NCBI GenBank assembly: GCA_031270145.1
Contig: JAISYD010000120.1
Location: 1-5,600, forward strand
From: Planctomycetota bacterium
Lineage (GTDB): Bacteria; Planctomycetota; SZUA-567
Reading direction: 5' to 3'
DNA: 5,600 nt
Made by a program: the position numbers and the translations under genes. Shown here piece after piece: positions 1 to 5,057 of this stretch. Numbering within the stretch: the stretch's first letter is position 1; each line of letters starts with the position of its first letter. Under the pieces are notes generated by a model. That model was not told the origin of the DNA. It searched no databases and worked only from the letters and a program-made list of their open reading frames with translations.

Positions 1-48
1 CTTGGTTGCGGATGTGCTTTGATCGATGCCCAGCACGTAGCGTTCCAT
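1..48 (-). CDS. FGGY-family carbohydrate kinase, N-terminal fragment (cut by window edge)
   Basis: Only the first 16 codons are in the window, reading MERYVLGIDQSTSATK on the minus strand. The GIDQST-x3-K stretch is the phosphate-1 loop that opens the actin-like fold of FGGY sugar kinases such as xylulokinase and glycerol kinase, with Asp9 at the expected place. These enzymes phosphorylate a sugar or polyol with ATP in the cytoplasm. The ATG lies three bases after the stop of the transketolase C-terminal subunit gene. No strong Shine-Dalgarno sequence precedes it, so it is probably translated by coupling. Next to a split transketolase, a ketose kinase making a pentulose phosphate would fit, but the substrate cannot be read from 16 residues. 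The fragment is short, so the family call rests on this motif plus context. Confidence 0.75.
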   Translation of the reverse strand, partial: MERYVLGIDQSTSATK

Positions 49-51
49 CGT

Positions 52-990
52 TCATTTCGCTTTCATCAGTTCCCGCGCCGCCCGGCAAAGCCCGTCCCTG
101 TCCAGCCCGTAATGCCGGAATACCTCTCCCGAAGGGCCGGCAACGGCGTTCCCGGCGTCCGGCAGGCCCAGGGTGCGCATGGACGTCGGGCGGTTGGCGG
201 CCGTCAGCCGCGCCGCCGAGGCACCCAGGCCGCCGTTGACGCTGTGTTCCTCGATGGTGATTATCGGCCCGATTTCCGCGGCGGCGAGAATCGCTTCCTC
301 GTCGAGCGGGCTGAGGGTGTGCATGTCGAGCACCTGCGCCGAGACGCCTTCGCCGGCCAGTTGTTCAGACGCCTCGACCGCCGGATGGACCATTTCGCCG
401 CAAGCGATGATGGTCAGGTCGGAGCCGGGGCGGAGGCGCGAAGCCTTGCCGACGGTCAATTCGGCTTCCGGCCCGTAGATAATCGGCATGGCCGCCTTCC
501 CCACGCGGATGTACGCCGGTTCGTCGCCGGCCTCGAGTTCGCGAAGGAGCGCGACGGTTTCCGCCTCGTCGCAAGGGAGAACGATCCGGATTCCCGGTAT
601 GGCCCGCAGCGCCGCCACGTCGTGGGTGGAGTGGTGCGACATCCCCAGGGGGCCGTAGCTGATTCCTCCCGAGACGGCGAGTATTTTCACGTTCATGCGG
701 GAATAGGCGACGTCCACCTTGATCTGCTCCAGCGCCCGGGCCGACAGGAAACTGGCCGGGGCGCAGACATAGGGGCGTTTCCCCACGGCGGCCAGCCCGG
801 CGGCCATGCCGATCTCGTTCTGCTCGGCAATGCCGACCTCGATAAACTGGTCCGGCAGGGCGTTGGCGAAAACGCCCAGCGCGGTCGATCCCTTGGCGTC
901 CGAGGTCAGGGCGACTATCTCGGGATTTTTCCGCCCGAGCTCGGCAAGTTCGCGGCAAAAAGCCTCGCGGCAGGACAGCCCTTTTCCCAT
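52..990 (-). CDS. Transketolase, C-terminal subunit (split transketolase)
   Basis: This 312-residue protein is the C-terminal half of a two-gene transketolase. The enzyme moves two-carbon ketol units between ketose and aldose phosphates in the pentose phosphate pathway, using thiamine diphosphate, in the cytoplasm. The pyrimidine-binding domain covers about residues 5-170. It carries the IAEQNE motif, whose Glu56 is the conserved residue that activates the cofactor ring, and a SHHSTHD stretch at about 118-124. The C-terminal transketolase domain follows from about 185 to 300, with the TLSPLDEEAI and ITIEEHS segments typical of the family. Length is normal for a split C-subunit. The ATG at 990 is chosen because AAAGGAG lies six bases upstream and the family N-terminus (GLSCREAF) starts there. 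The open frame extends to a GTG at 1068, which would overlap the upstream gene by 26 codons. The start overlaps the stop of the N-subunit gene by one base (TGATG), as expected for co-translated subunits of one enzyme. A 1-deoxyxylulose-5-phosphate synthase half is less likely because of the split arrangement. Confidence 0.95.
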   Translation of the reverse strand: MGKGLSCREAFCRELAELGRKNPEIVALTSDAKGSTALGVFANALPDQFIEVGIAEQNEIGMAAGLAAVGKRPYVCAPASFLSARALEQIKVDVAYSRMNVKILAVSGGISYGPLGMSHHSTHDVAALRAIPGIRIVLPCDEAETVALLRELEAGDEPAYIRVGKAAMPIIYGPEAELTVGKASRLRPGSDLTIIACGEMVHPAVEASEQLAGEGVSAQVLDMHTLSPLDEEAILAAAEIGPIITIEEHSVNGGLGASAARLTAANRPTSMRTLGLPDAGNAVAGPSGEVFRHYGLDRDGLCRAARELMKAK

Positions 991-1811
991 CACGCGCTCC
1001 TTTCCCGCTCGTCCAACTGCCGCATGGCGCTGGCCAGCAATTCCGCGTCCGGCACTCCGTGGTGCCACTTGGGAACGTTCTCCATCTCCCTCACCCCCTT
1101 GCCCTTGACGGTGCGGGCGATGATTACCCGGGGCTTGCCCCCGGCCGGATTCCGGCGGAATTCGGCCGAGAGGGCCGCCATGTCGTGGCCATCAAGCTGC
1201 GCCACCCGCCAGCCGAACGCCCGCCAGCGATCGGCGAGGGGTTCCTGGGCCATAACGGCTTCGGTGTCGCCGCTGATTTGCAGGCGGTTCCTGTCGATGA
1301 TGGCGGTCAGGTTGTCCAGCCGGTAATGGGAGGCCGCCATGGCCGCCTCCCAGATCGAGCCTTCGGCCAGTTCGCCGTCGCCCATCAGCGTGAAAACGCG
1401 ATTGGGCCGCCCGGACATTTTCAATCCCTTGGCCATTCCCGCCGATATCGAAAGGCCGTGCCCCAACGCTCCGGTATTCATTTCGACGCCGGGAACCCGG
1501 TTGTTCGGATGGCCGATGAGGCGGGTCCCGAAACGACAGAACGTGTCCAGTTCGGCCTTGTCGAAAAATCCCCTGTCGGCAAGAATGCAGAAAAGGACTT
1601 CGACGCTGTGGCCCTTGCTCAGGACGAAATAGTCCCGGCCCCGCCACTGCGGGTTGGCGGGGTCGATTCGCATGGCGTCGTAATACAGCGCGGTCAGGAT
1701 GTCGGCCGAGGACAGCGAGCCGCCGGTATGCCCGGCCTTGGCCTTGTATATCATGTTCAAGAGGTCGCGCCGTATGCCCGCGGCCTTTCTGCGGAGTTCC
1801 TGCGGTTCCAT
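990..1811 (-). CDS. Transketolase, N-terminal subunit (split transketolase)
   Basis: This 273-residue protein is the diphosphate-binding half of a split transketolase and pairs with the downstream C-subunit. The thiamine diphosphate and metal site is visible as GDGELAEGS at about residues 144-152, followed by the conserved Asn at 175 (IIDRNRLQISG). Active-site histidines appear in AGHTGGS (His28), SKGHS (His68) and GALGHGLS (His118). The GKG near residue 237 and the WHHG near 249-252 match the end of this domain in the family. Length is standard for N-subunits, and nothing is missing. The ATG at 1811 has AGGAGA four bases upstream (1816-1821), which supports this start. It lies downstream of an RpiR-type regulator and a dehydrogenase remnant, and runs into the C-subunit gene with a one-base overlap. 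The two subunits presumably form a heterotetramer, as in other split transketolases (inference). Confidence 0.96.
   Translation of the reverse strand: MEPQELRRKAAGIRRDLLNMIYKAKAGHTGGSLSSADILTALYYDAMRIDPANPQWRGRDYFVLSKGHSVEVLFCILADRGFFDKAELDTFCRFGTRLIGHPNNRVPGVEMNTGALGHGLSISAGMAKGLKMSGRPNRVFTLMGDGELAEGSIWEAAMAASHYRLDNLTAIIDRNRLQISGDTEAVMAQEPLADRWRAFGWRVAQLDGHDMAALSAEFRRNPAGGKPRVIIARTVKGKGVREMENVPKWHHGVPDAELLASAMRQLDERERSA
997..1003 (-). promoter_or_regulatory. Ribosome binding site of transketolase C-subunit
   Basis: The minus strand reads AAAGGAG, six bases before the ATG at 990. It lies inside the last codons of the N-subunit gene. It decides the start in favour of ATG 990 over the upstream in-frame GTG at 1068 and should support efficient re-initiation across the TGATG overlap. 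Confidence 0.8.
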
Positions 1812-1836
1812 GGTCTCTCCTGCGGACGAACCGGGG

Positions 1837-1932
1837 TCAAGGCTTCAAAACGACCTTGATCGAGTCGACGACCCGCTCGGCCCGGCCGAAAGCCGCCTCC
1901 CGGCCCTCAAGCGGATGTACGCGGGTTATGGG
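1837..1932 (-). pseudogene. 3' remnant of a medium-chain (sorbitol/xylitol-type) polyol dehydrogenase
   Basis: The minus strand reads PITRVHPLEGREAAFGRAER and continues VVDSIKVVLKP to a TGA at 1837-1839. This is the typical C-terminal end of zinc-type medium-chain dehydrogenases of the sorbitol/xylitol/threonine dehydrogenase group: an I-T-x-x-x-PLE segment, an AF helix, then IKVVL-x-P. In frame upstream there are two stop codons (TAA at 1933-1935, TAG at 1936-1938). The intact regulator ORF begins only 34 bases further on, so no room remains for the rest of a roughly 340-residue enzyme. The piece is therefore a remnant left by deletion, without a start codon. Its place between an RpiR regulator and transketolase suggests that an NAD-dependent polyol dehydrogenase once belonged to this cluster. 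The match rests on a short segment read by eye, so the subfamily is uncertain. Confidence 0.7.
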
Positions 1933-1969
1933 TTACTATGCGACATTTCCAATTTTTCAATGCTTCGCG

Positions 1970-2872
1970 CTATCCGCCAATCCCATTCATCCTGGCGAAA
2001 CCGGGGAGTTTGTTGATTCGCATCGCCCGGGAGCCTTCGTTGACCAGCCGCTCCGTTTCCGGCCGCAATTGCCGGACCGCGTGGTAGAACGCCTCGATGA
2101 TGGCGTATTCGGAGATGCGCCTGGCGACCAGTTCCATGTTGAGCGAAGGATCCGCCGTGGCGGTGAACAGGTGGATGTCGCATGCCTTTATCAAGGGGGA
2201 CTTGGCGTTTTTCGTGATGCAAATGGTCGCCGCCCCGTTTTTCCGCGCCAACTCGCTGGCGGCCACCACGTGCCGGGTCTGTCCCGTGTGCGACACGGCA
2301 ATGGCGGCGTCGCCTTTTCCAAGGTTCGCGGCGTTGAGCATCTGGATGTCGGGATCGATGTCCGCGGCGCACCAATACCCCATCCGCCTGAACATCATGG
2401 AGGCGTACTGACACGGCATCGAGGCGTTGCCGATGGAGAAGAACGCCAGCCGCTTCGCCGCCAGGATGGCCGAGAGCGCTCGATCGTATTCCTTCGTATA
2501 CAAGGAAAACGTGTCCTGGAGACTTCGGACGTTGTAGCTGAACACCTCTTTAAGGACGTTCTCCATGCCCGGGCCGGAACCGCCGGAGGAGTTGCCGTTG
2601 TCCGGGAACAATTCGGCCCCCGTTTCCTGGCCCGGTCGGCTCAGTTCCGCCTTCAACCGCTTGAACCCCTCCAGTCCGATCACCTTGCACAGGCGGATGA
2701 TCGCCGCCTGGCTGCAGCCGGAATTGTCCGCCAGTTCCTGCAGGTTGAGGCGGTACAATTTGTCCCGGTGCCTCAGGATATACTCGGCCGCCCTCATCTC
2801 CGCCTTGGCCAGCGTCGGAAGCTGCAGGCGCAATTTGGCGAACACCTGGTTGGGATAATTCTTTTTTATCAC
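1970..2872 (-). CDS. RpiR/MurR-family transcriptional regulator (HTH + SIS)
   Basis: This 300-residue cytoplasmic regulator has the two domains of the RpiR family. Residues about 10-80 form the N-terminal HTH_6 domain. It opens with LTL-type helices (LPTLAKAEMRAAEYIL) and carries the helix-turn-helix at about 47-70 (LADNSGCSQAAIIRLCKVIG). Residues about 130-260 form a sugar isomerase (SIS) domain, with a phosphosugar-binding loop SHTGQT at 194-199 and KNAKSPL at about 221-227. Family members bind a sugar phosphate through SIS and repress or activate nearby catabolic genes. The adjacent split transketolase and FGGY kinase are the obvious targets. The start is GTG at 2872, with AAGAGG six bases upstream, and the lysine-rich MIKK N-terminus fits. 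Length is normal. The last dozen residues (GFARMNGIGG) after RINKL do not look like a conserved family end. They may be sequence gained when a neighbouring dehydrogenase gene was deleted. The ligand is unknown. Confidence 0.92.
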   Translation of the reverse strand: MIKKNYPNQVFAKLRLQLPTLAKAEMRAAEYILRHRDKLYRLNLQELADNSGCSQAAIIRLCKVIGLEGFKRLKAELSRPGQETGAELFPDNGNSSGGSGPGMENVLKEVFSYNVRSLQDTFSLYTKEYDRALSAILAAKRLAFFSIGNASMPCQYASMMFRRMGYWCAADIDPDIQMLNAANLGKGDAAIAVSHTGQTRHVVAASELARKNGAATICITKNAKSPLIKACDIHLFTATADPSLNMELVARRISEYAIIEAFYHAVRQLRPETERLVNEGSRAMRINKLPGFARMNGIGG

Positions 2873-2878
2873 GGGAGT

Positions 2879-2884
2879 CCTCTT
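2879..2884 (-). promoter_or_regulatory. Ribosome binding site of the RpiR-family regulator
   Basis: The minus strand reads AAGAGG, six bases before the GTG at 2872. It supports the GTG codon as the true start of the regulator. Confidence 0.55.
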
Positions 2885-2950
2885 CAGCGGCGATCCGTTT
2901 CAAGAGGTCTTTTTCTGCCGCGCGCGGGGAAGTGCCGATTGGGTAAGGGT

Positions 2951-2978
2951 AGTGTAGCGAAGCGGAAAATTTTTACAA
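2951..2978 (-). promoter_or_regulatory. Possible sigma70-type promoter for the regulator
   Basis: On the minus strand, TTGTAA (2973-2978) is separated by 16 bases from TACACT (2951-2956), each matching four of six consensus bases. A/T tracts at about 2970-3030 lie just upstream and could act as an UP element. Transcription would start near 2945, giving a leader of about 70 bases before the GTG start. AT-rich DNA yields such matches by chance, so the call is weak. Confidence 0.3.
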
Positions 2979-3002
2979 GTAAAAAATCAAAAAAAAGTTT
3001 CA

Positions 3003-3026
3003 TTATGAAAATTATTTTTGTCATAA
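3003..3026. promoter_or_regulatory. AT-rich palindrome, candidate operator upstream of the RpiR regulator
   Basis: TTATGA (3003-3008) and TCATAA (3021-3026) form a perfect six-base inverted repeat. Including the inner bases, nine of twelve pairs across the 24-bp dyad match. It sits about 130 bp upstream of the regulator start, in a segment (about 2960-3060) much richer in A+T than the rest of the window. RpiR-family proteins bind imperfect AT-rich palindromes, often next to their own gene, so autoregulation is possible. It could also be chance symmetry in AT-rich DNA or a leftover of a mobile-element end. Confidence 0.35.
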
Positions 3027-3090
3027 AAATGCAATGGCAATGATGACAAATGAAAATGGAAGGCGGGCGAATTGCCGAATCCACGGATTT

Positions 3091-3224
3091 GCCAGCCGGA
3101 GCATTGAAAACTCCCGCGAACTTGCCCATTGCCTGTGCCTGGCTCCAACCGATGCGACGATGACGGACTTGGTAAAAGCGGCGGGCCAACGCTGGAATAT
3201 AGAATGCTGTTTTGAGGCCGCTAA
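3091..3224 (+). pseudogene. Transposase remnant (IS701/IS4-like DDE family), internal fragment
   Basis: The plus strand codes for SRSIENSRELAHCLCLAPTD, then ATMTDLVKAAGQRWNIECCFEAA. This resembles the segment around the last catalytic acid of IS701/IS4-like DDE transposases. There a RELAY-type strand and a line of the form LVRVAGxRWxIExxFxxAK are followed by GLDxYxVR. Here the likeness stops after EAA, with no GLD-x-Y-x-VR continuation in any frame. The rest of a roughly 400-residue transposase is missing on both sides. The open frame starts with an ATG at 3034, but its first 20 codons do not look like the family. It runs on past 3224 as out-of-family sequence. No terminal inverted repeats or target-site duplications were seen. 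It is a decayed fragment and should not be functional. Confidence 0.6.
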
Positions 3225-3434
3225 CCCGGGGCAACGCATAAGGAGGCTTTGGCGGCGACCGACAGCAACGGCGCCCCCATCAGCTTCCACACGGTGGCCA
3301 TGTGCGGGTTCTTCAAGCTGGGCGTCTCCCCGGAGAAGGTGACGGCGATCATGGCGGCCGGGGGGACGGAAGGAAAGCGGCTGAAGCGCCTCCGGATCGG
3401 CACCAAGACGGTGAACTTCGGCGCCCGGCCGCCC
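3225..3434 (+). pseudogene. Unidentified coding fragment, very high GC3, truncated at 3' side
   Basis: From an in-frame TAA at 3222-3224 the plus frame reads PGATHKEALAATDSNGAPIS and continues through FHTVAMCGFFKLGVSPEK and KRLKRLRIGTKTVNFGA to about 3432. Nearly every third base is G or C, and the residue mix is protein-like, so this looks like real or formerly real coding sequence. A possible TTG start at 3249 follows AAGGAGG (3240-3246) at a short spacing of two bases. The frame has no stop before 4085, but beyond about 3435 it is only the antisense of the convergent ATPase gene, where its translation becomes low-complexity Pro/Arg/Gln. The gene therefore appears cut off at the ATPase 3' end. 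I do not recognise the family. A basic stretch (GKRLKRLRIGTK) could contact nucleic acid, but that is a guess. It may belong to the same mobile element as the transposase remnant just upstream. Confidence 0.45.
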
Positions 3435-5000
3435 TCAACAACCCACAACATGGACGGTCCTGCCGTCCGGAAGAGTCTCGTCCCGCCGGAAGATTTTTTC
3501 TTCCCAGGTCTTGCCGGCGTCCCGGTCGAATATCACCAGCCACGCCTCCCTCGCCCCCGCGACGTCCATGTAGCCGGCCGTCTGCGCCAGGCTCCGCTCC
3601 AGCGGTTCGCGGCCGGCCAGCTTCAACTCCAGCAGGTAGCTCCGCCCGGCGTAGCGGACAGAGACGTCCGCGGCGCCGCGCCCCAGGGCGAATTCCCGCG
3701 CCAGCTCCGCCCCGCCGTTCACCACCCGCTGCAGAAAGGCTTGCAACACCAGGTGCGGCACCGCTTCCAGGTAGCCGCCCTTCCTGAGATAAATGTCCGC
3801 GTTTTCCCGCCAGAATTGCTGGAACGCCGCCAGCAGCGCCGTCAGGTCCAGCCGCTTCCCGTCCATCCAGCGGTTGATCAGGCTCGCGGGCAGCAGGGCC
3901 TGGACATCGTAGGTCAAGGCCCGGATTATGACTTCCCGGTAGATGGGATTGGCGGGTTTCAACATTCCGGCCGCGTCGGCCCGCACCAGCCCGAGGTCCA
4001 GGCAAAACTTGGTGTCGTCGTGGAGCAGGGAAACCTCGTTTTCCGCCCCGGAGAGCATCGGCTCGATTACCCGCCGCACCCGTGATTCCTTCAACCGCTC
4101 CAGAAGCGAGTCGATATGGGTGTCCCGCCGCTTCATAAGGGCGTCGGCCGCGCCGTCGATATGGCCGGCGGTCACGGGAAGCGAATAGTCCTGCTTCAGG
4201 TCCTTCTCCACAACTTGTCGGGCCAGGGCGTTCACCAGCCAGGGCTGCCCTTCAGACCAATACCAGGCGCGTTCGACCGCCCCCGGCTCGAAAATCTGTC
4301 CGGTGGCTTCGGTATGCTGTCGGTAGAGCGCGGCTACCTGCTCCGAAGTGAAGTTGCCGAGGGTCAGGGCTTCGGTGATGATATTGAAGGGACTGGCCGA
4401 TCCCAGCGTCTCGCTGTCCGGCCGCACCCGCGCCTTGAAGTCCCGGATGTCCCGCATCCCCACCAGGGCTATCGACCAGGGGAAAGGCGCCGCGTCGCGA
4501 TTGACGTAACCGTCCCGCAATTGCCTGAGGAATGTAATCAGCAGCTGTCCCGACAAGCAATCGGCCTCGTCTAAGAAAAGGATAAGCGGCTTATCGAGCG
4601 CCAGGCACAGGTTCATCAGGCTCATGCCGACTGCCACCGATGGATTCGAATCCGGGGATTCGGGTTGCTGTTCGCGCAACTTCTGCACAAAGGAACGTTT
4701 CAGCGCCAGTTTCAATACCGAAAGGAGGGAAGCCGAACCTTTTTCCGCTTCGCGCACCTCCTGCAGCGCCTCTAGCGAGCAATAGAGCGCGTAATGCTGG
4801 CCTTCCGCGTTGATTTCCCGCGTCAGCGCCCGCAGGATCGTGGTCTTGCCCGACTGCCGGGCGGCGTGGATGACGAAATACTGTTTCCGCTCGACCAGTT
4901 TGCGCGCCTCCGGCAAGCGATCGACGGCCGGCAGCATGTAATGCTCGCCGGGAATGCAGGGGCCGGCGATGTTGAAATACTTCGGGATGACTGGTTCCAT
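3435..5000 (-). CDS. AAA-type ATPase with C-terminal PD-(D/E)XK nuclease-like domain
   Basis: This 521-residue protein has an N-terminal P-loop domain. A Walker A-like loop, ARQSGKTT, sits at residues 47-54 without the usual first glycine, as is common in this family. Walker B, LILFLDEAD, sits at 139-147 and is followed by a sensor-like strand ALVGMRD at about 178-184. A helical or winged segment covers about 290-360. The C-terminal part carries GAADVSVRY-x-LLELKL, giving Asp445, Glu458 and Lys460 of a PD-(D/E)XK nuclease fold, then Gln473. This is the layout of AAA-ATPase-like proteins whose nuclease-like tail resembles DUF1703. They are widespread in bacteria, often in variable copy number, and their function is not established. 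The ATG at 5000 has AGGGAG nine bases upstream, and the N-terminus (KYFNIAGPCIPGEHYM) is the one typical of the group. It follows the HAD gene by 57 bp and is convergent with two decayed fragments. It looks intact. A role in DNA processing or defence is only inferred. Confidence 0.88.
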   Translation of the reverse strand: MEPVIPKYFNIAGPCIPGEHYMLPAVDRLPEARKLVERKQYFVIHAARQSGKTTILRALTREINAEGQHYALYCSLEALQEVREAEKGSASLLSVLKLALKRSFVQKLREQQPESPDSNPSVAVGMSLMNLCLALDKPLILFLDEADCLSGQLLITFLRQLRDGYVNRDAAPFPWSIALVGMRDIRDFKARVRPDSETLGSASPFNIITEALTLGNFTSEQVAALYRQHTEATGQIFEPGAVERAWYWSEGQPWLVNALARQVVEKDLKQDYSLPVTAGHIDGAADALMKRRDTHIDSLLERLKESRVRRVIEPMLSGAENEVSLLHDDTKFCLDLGLVRADAAGMLKPANPIYREVIIRALTYDVQALLPASLINRWMDGKRLDLTALLAAFQQFWRENADIYLRKGGYLEAVPHLVLQAFLQRVVNGGAELAREFALGRGAADVSVRYAGRSYLLELKLAGREPLERSLAQTAGYMDVAGAREAWLVIFDRDAGKTWEEKIFRRDETLPDGRTVHVVGC

Positions 5001-5057
5001 GTCCCATGACTCCCTGGATACGAATAGGCGGAAGTGACTGGCTCCCGAGTCCCCGCA

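Larger units (their letters stand above)
2885..3090. other. Non-coding, partly AT-rich intergenic segment
   Basis: Between the regulator ribosome binding site and the recognisable transposase sequence there is no supportable gene. The right part (about 2965-3060) is strongly AT-rich, with A and T runs of six to eight bases, unlike the GC-rich flanks. The left part is GC-rich leader sequence. Besides the palindrome and the weak promoter match listed separately, nothing else was seen. No rho-independent terminator could be recognised. Confidence 0.6.

Noticed and set aside
991..1068. GTG at 1068 as start of the transketolase C-subunit, giving 338 residues
   Set aside because: It would overlap the N-subunit gene by 79 bases, has no visible ribosome binding site, and the extra residues look like a shadow frame. 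The ATG at 990 has AAAGGAG at ideal spacing.
19..1326. Long plus-strand open frame (435 codons) across the transketolase genes
   Set aside because: It is antisense to two well-supported genes, and its translation is Arg/Gly/His-rich with no recognisable domain. Long antisense frames are expected in GC-rich DNA.
1933..1960. Possible minus-strand promoter (TTGAAA, 16 bp, TAGTAA) before the transketolase genes
   Set aside because: The -10 part matches only three of six bases, and nothing else supports it. The genes could be transcribed from upstream of the regulator.
3066..3085. Small inverted repeat AATCC-AC-GGATT as an IS terminal repeat or operator
   Set aside because: The arms are only five bases with no partner copy nearby, so it is compatible with chance.
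3249..4085. Plus-strand open frame of 278 codons taken as one complete gene
   Set aside because: Only the first 60 or so codons look like coding sequence. The rest is antisense to the ATPase, with low-complexity composition.
5001..5057. Terminator hairpin between the HAD gene and the ATPase gene
   Set aside because: Only short imperfect complementarity was found (around ACTGGCTCCCGAGT), with no T-run after it.
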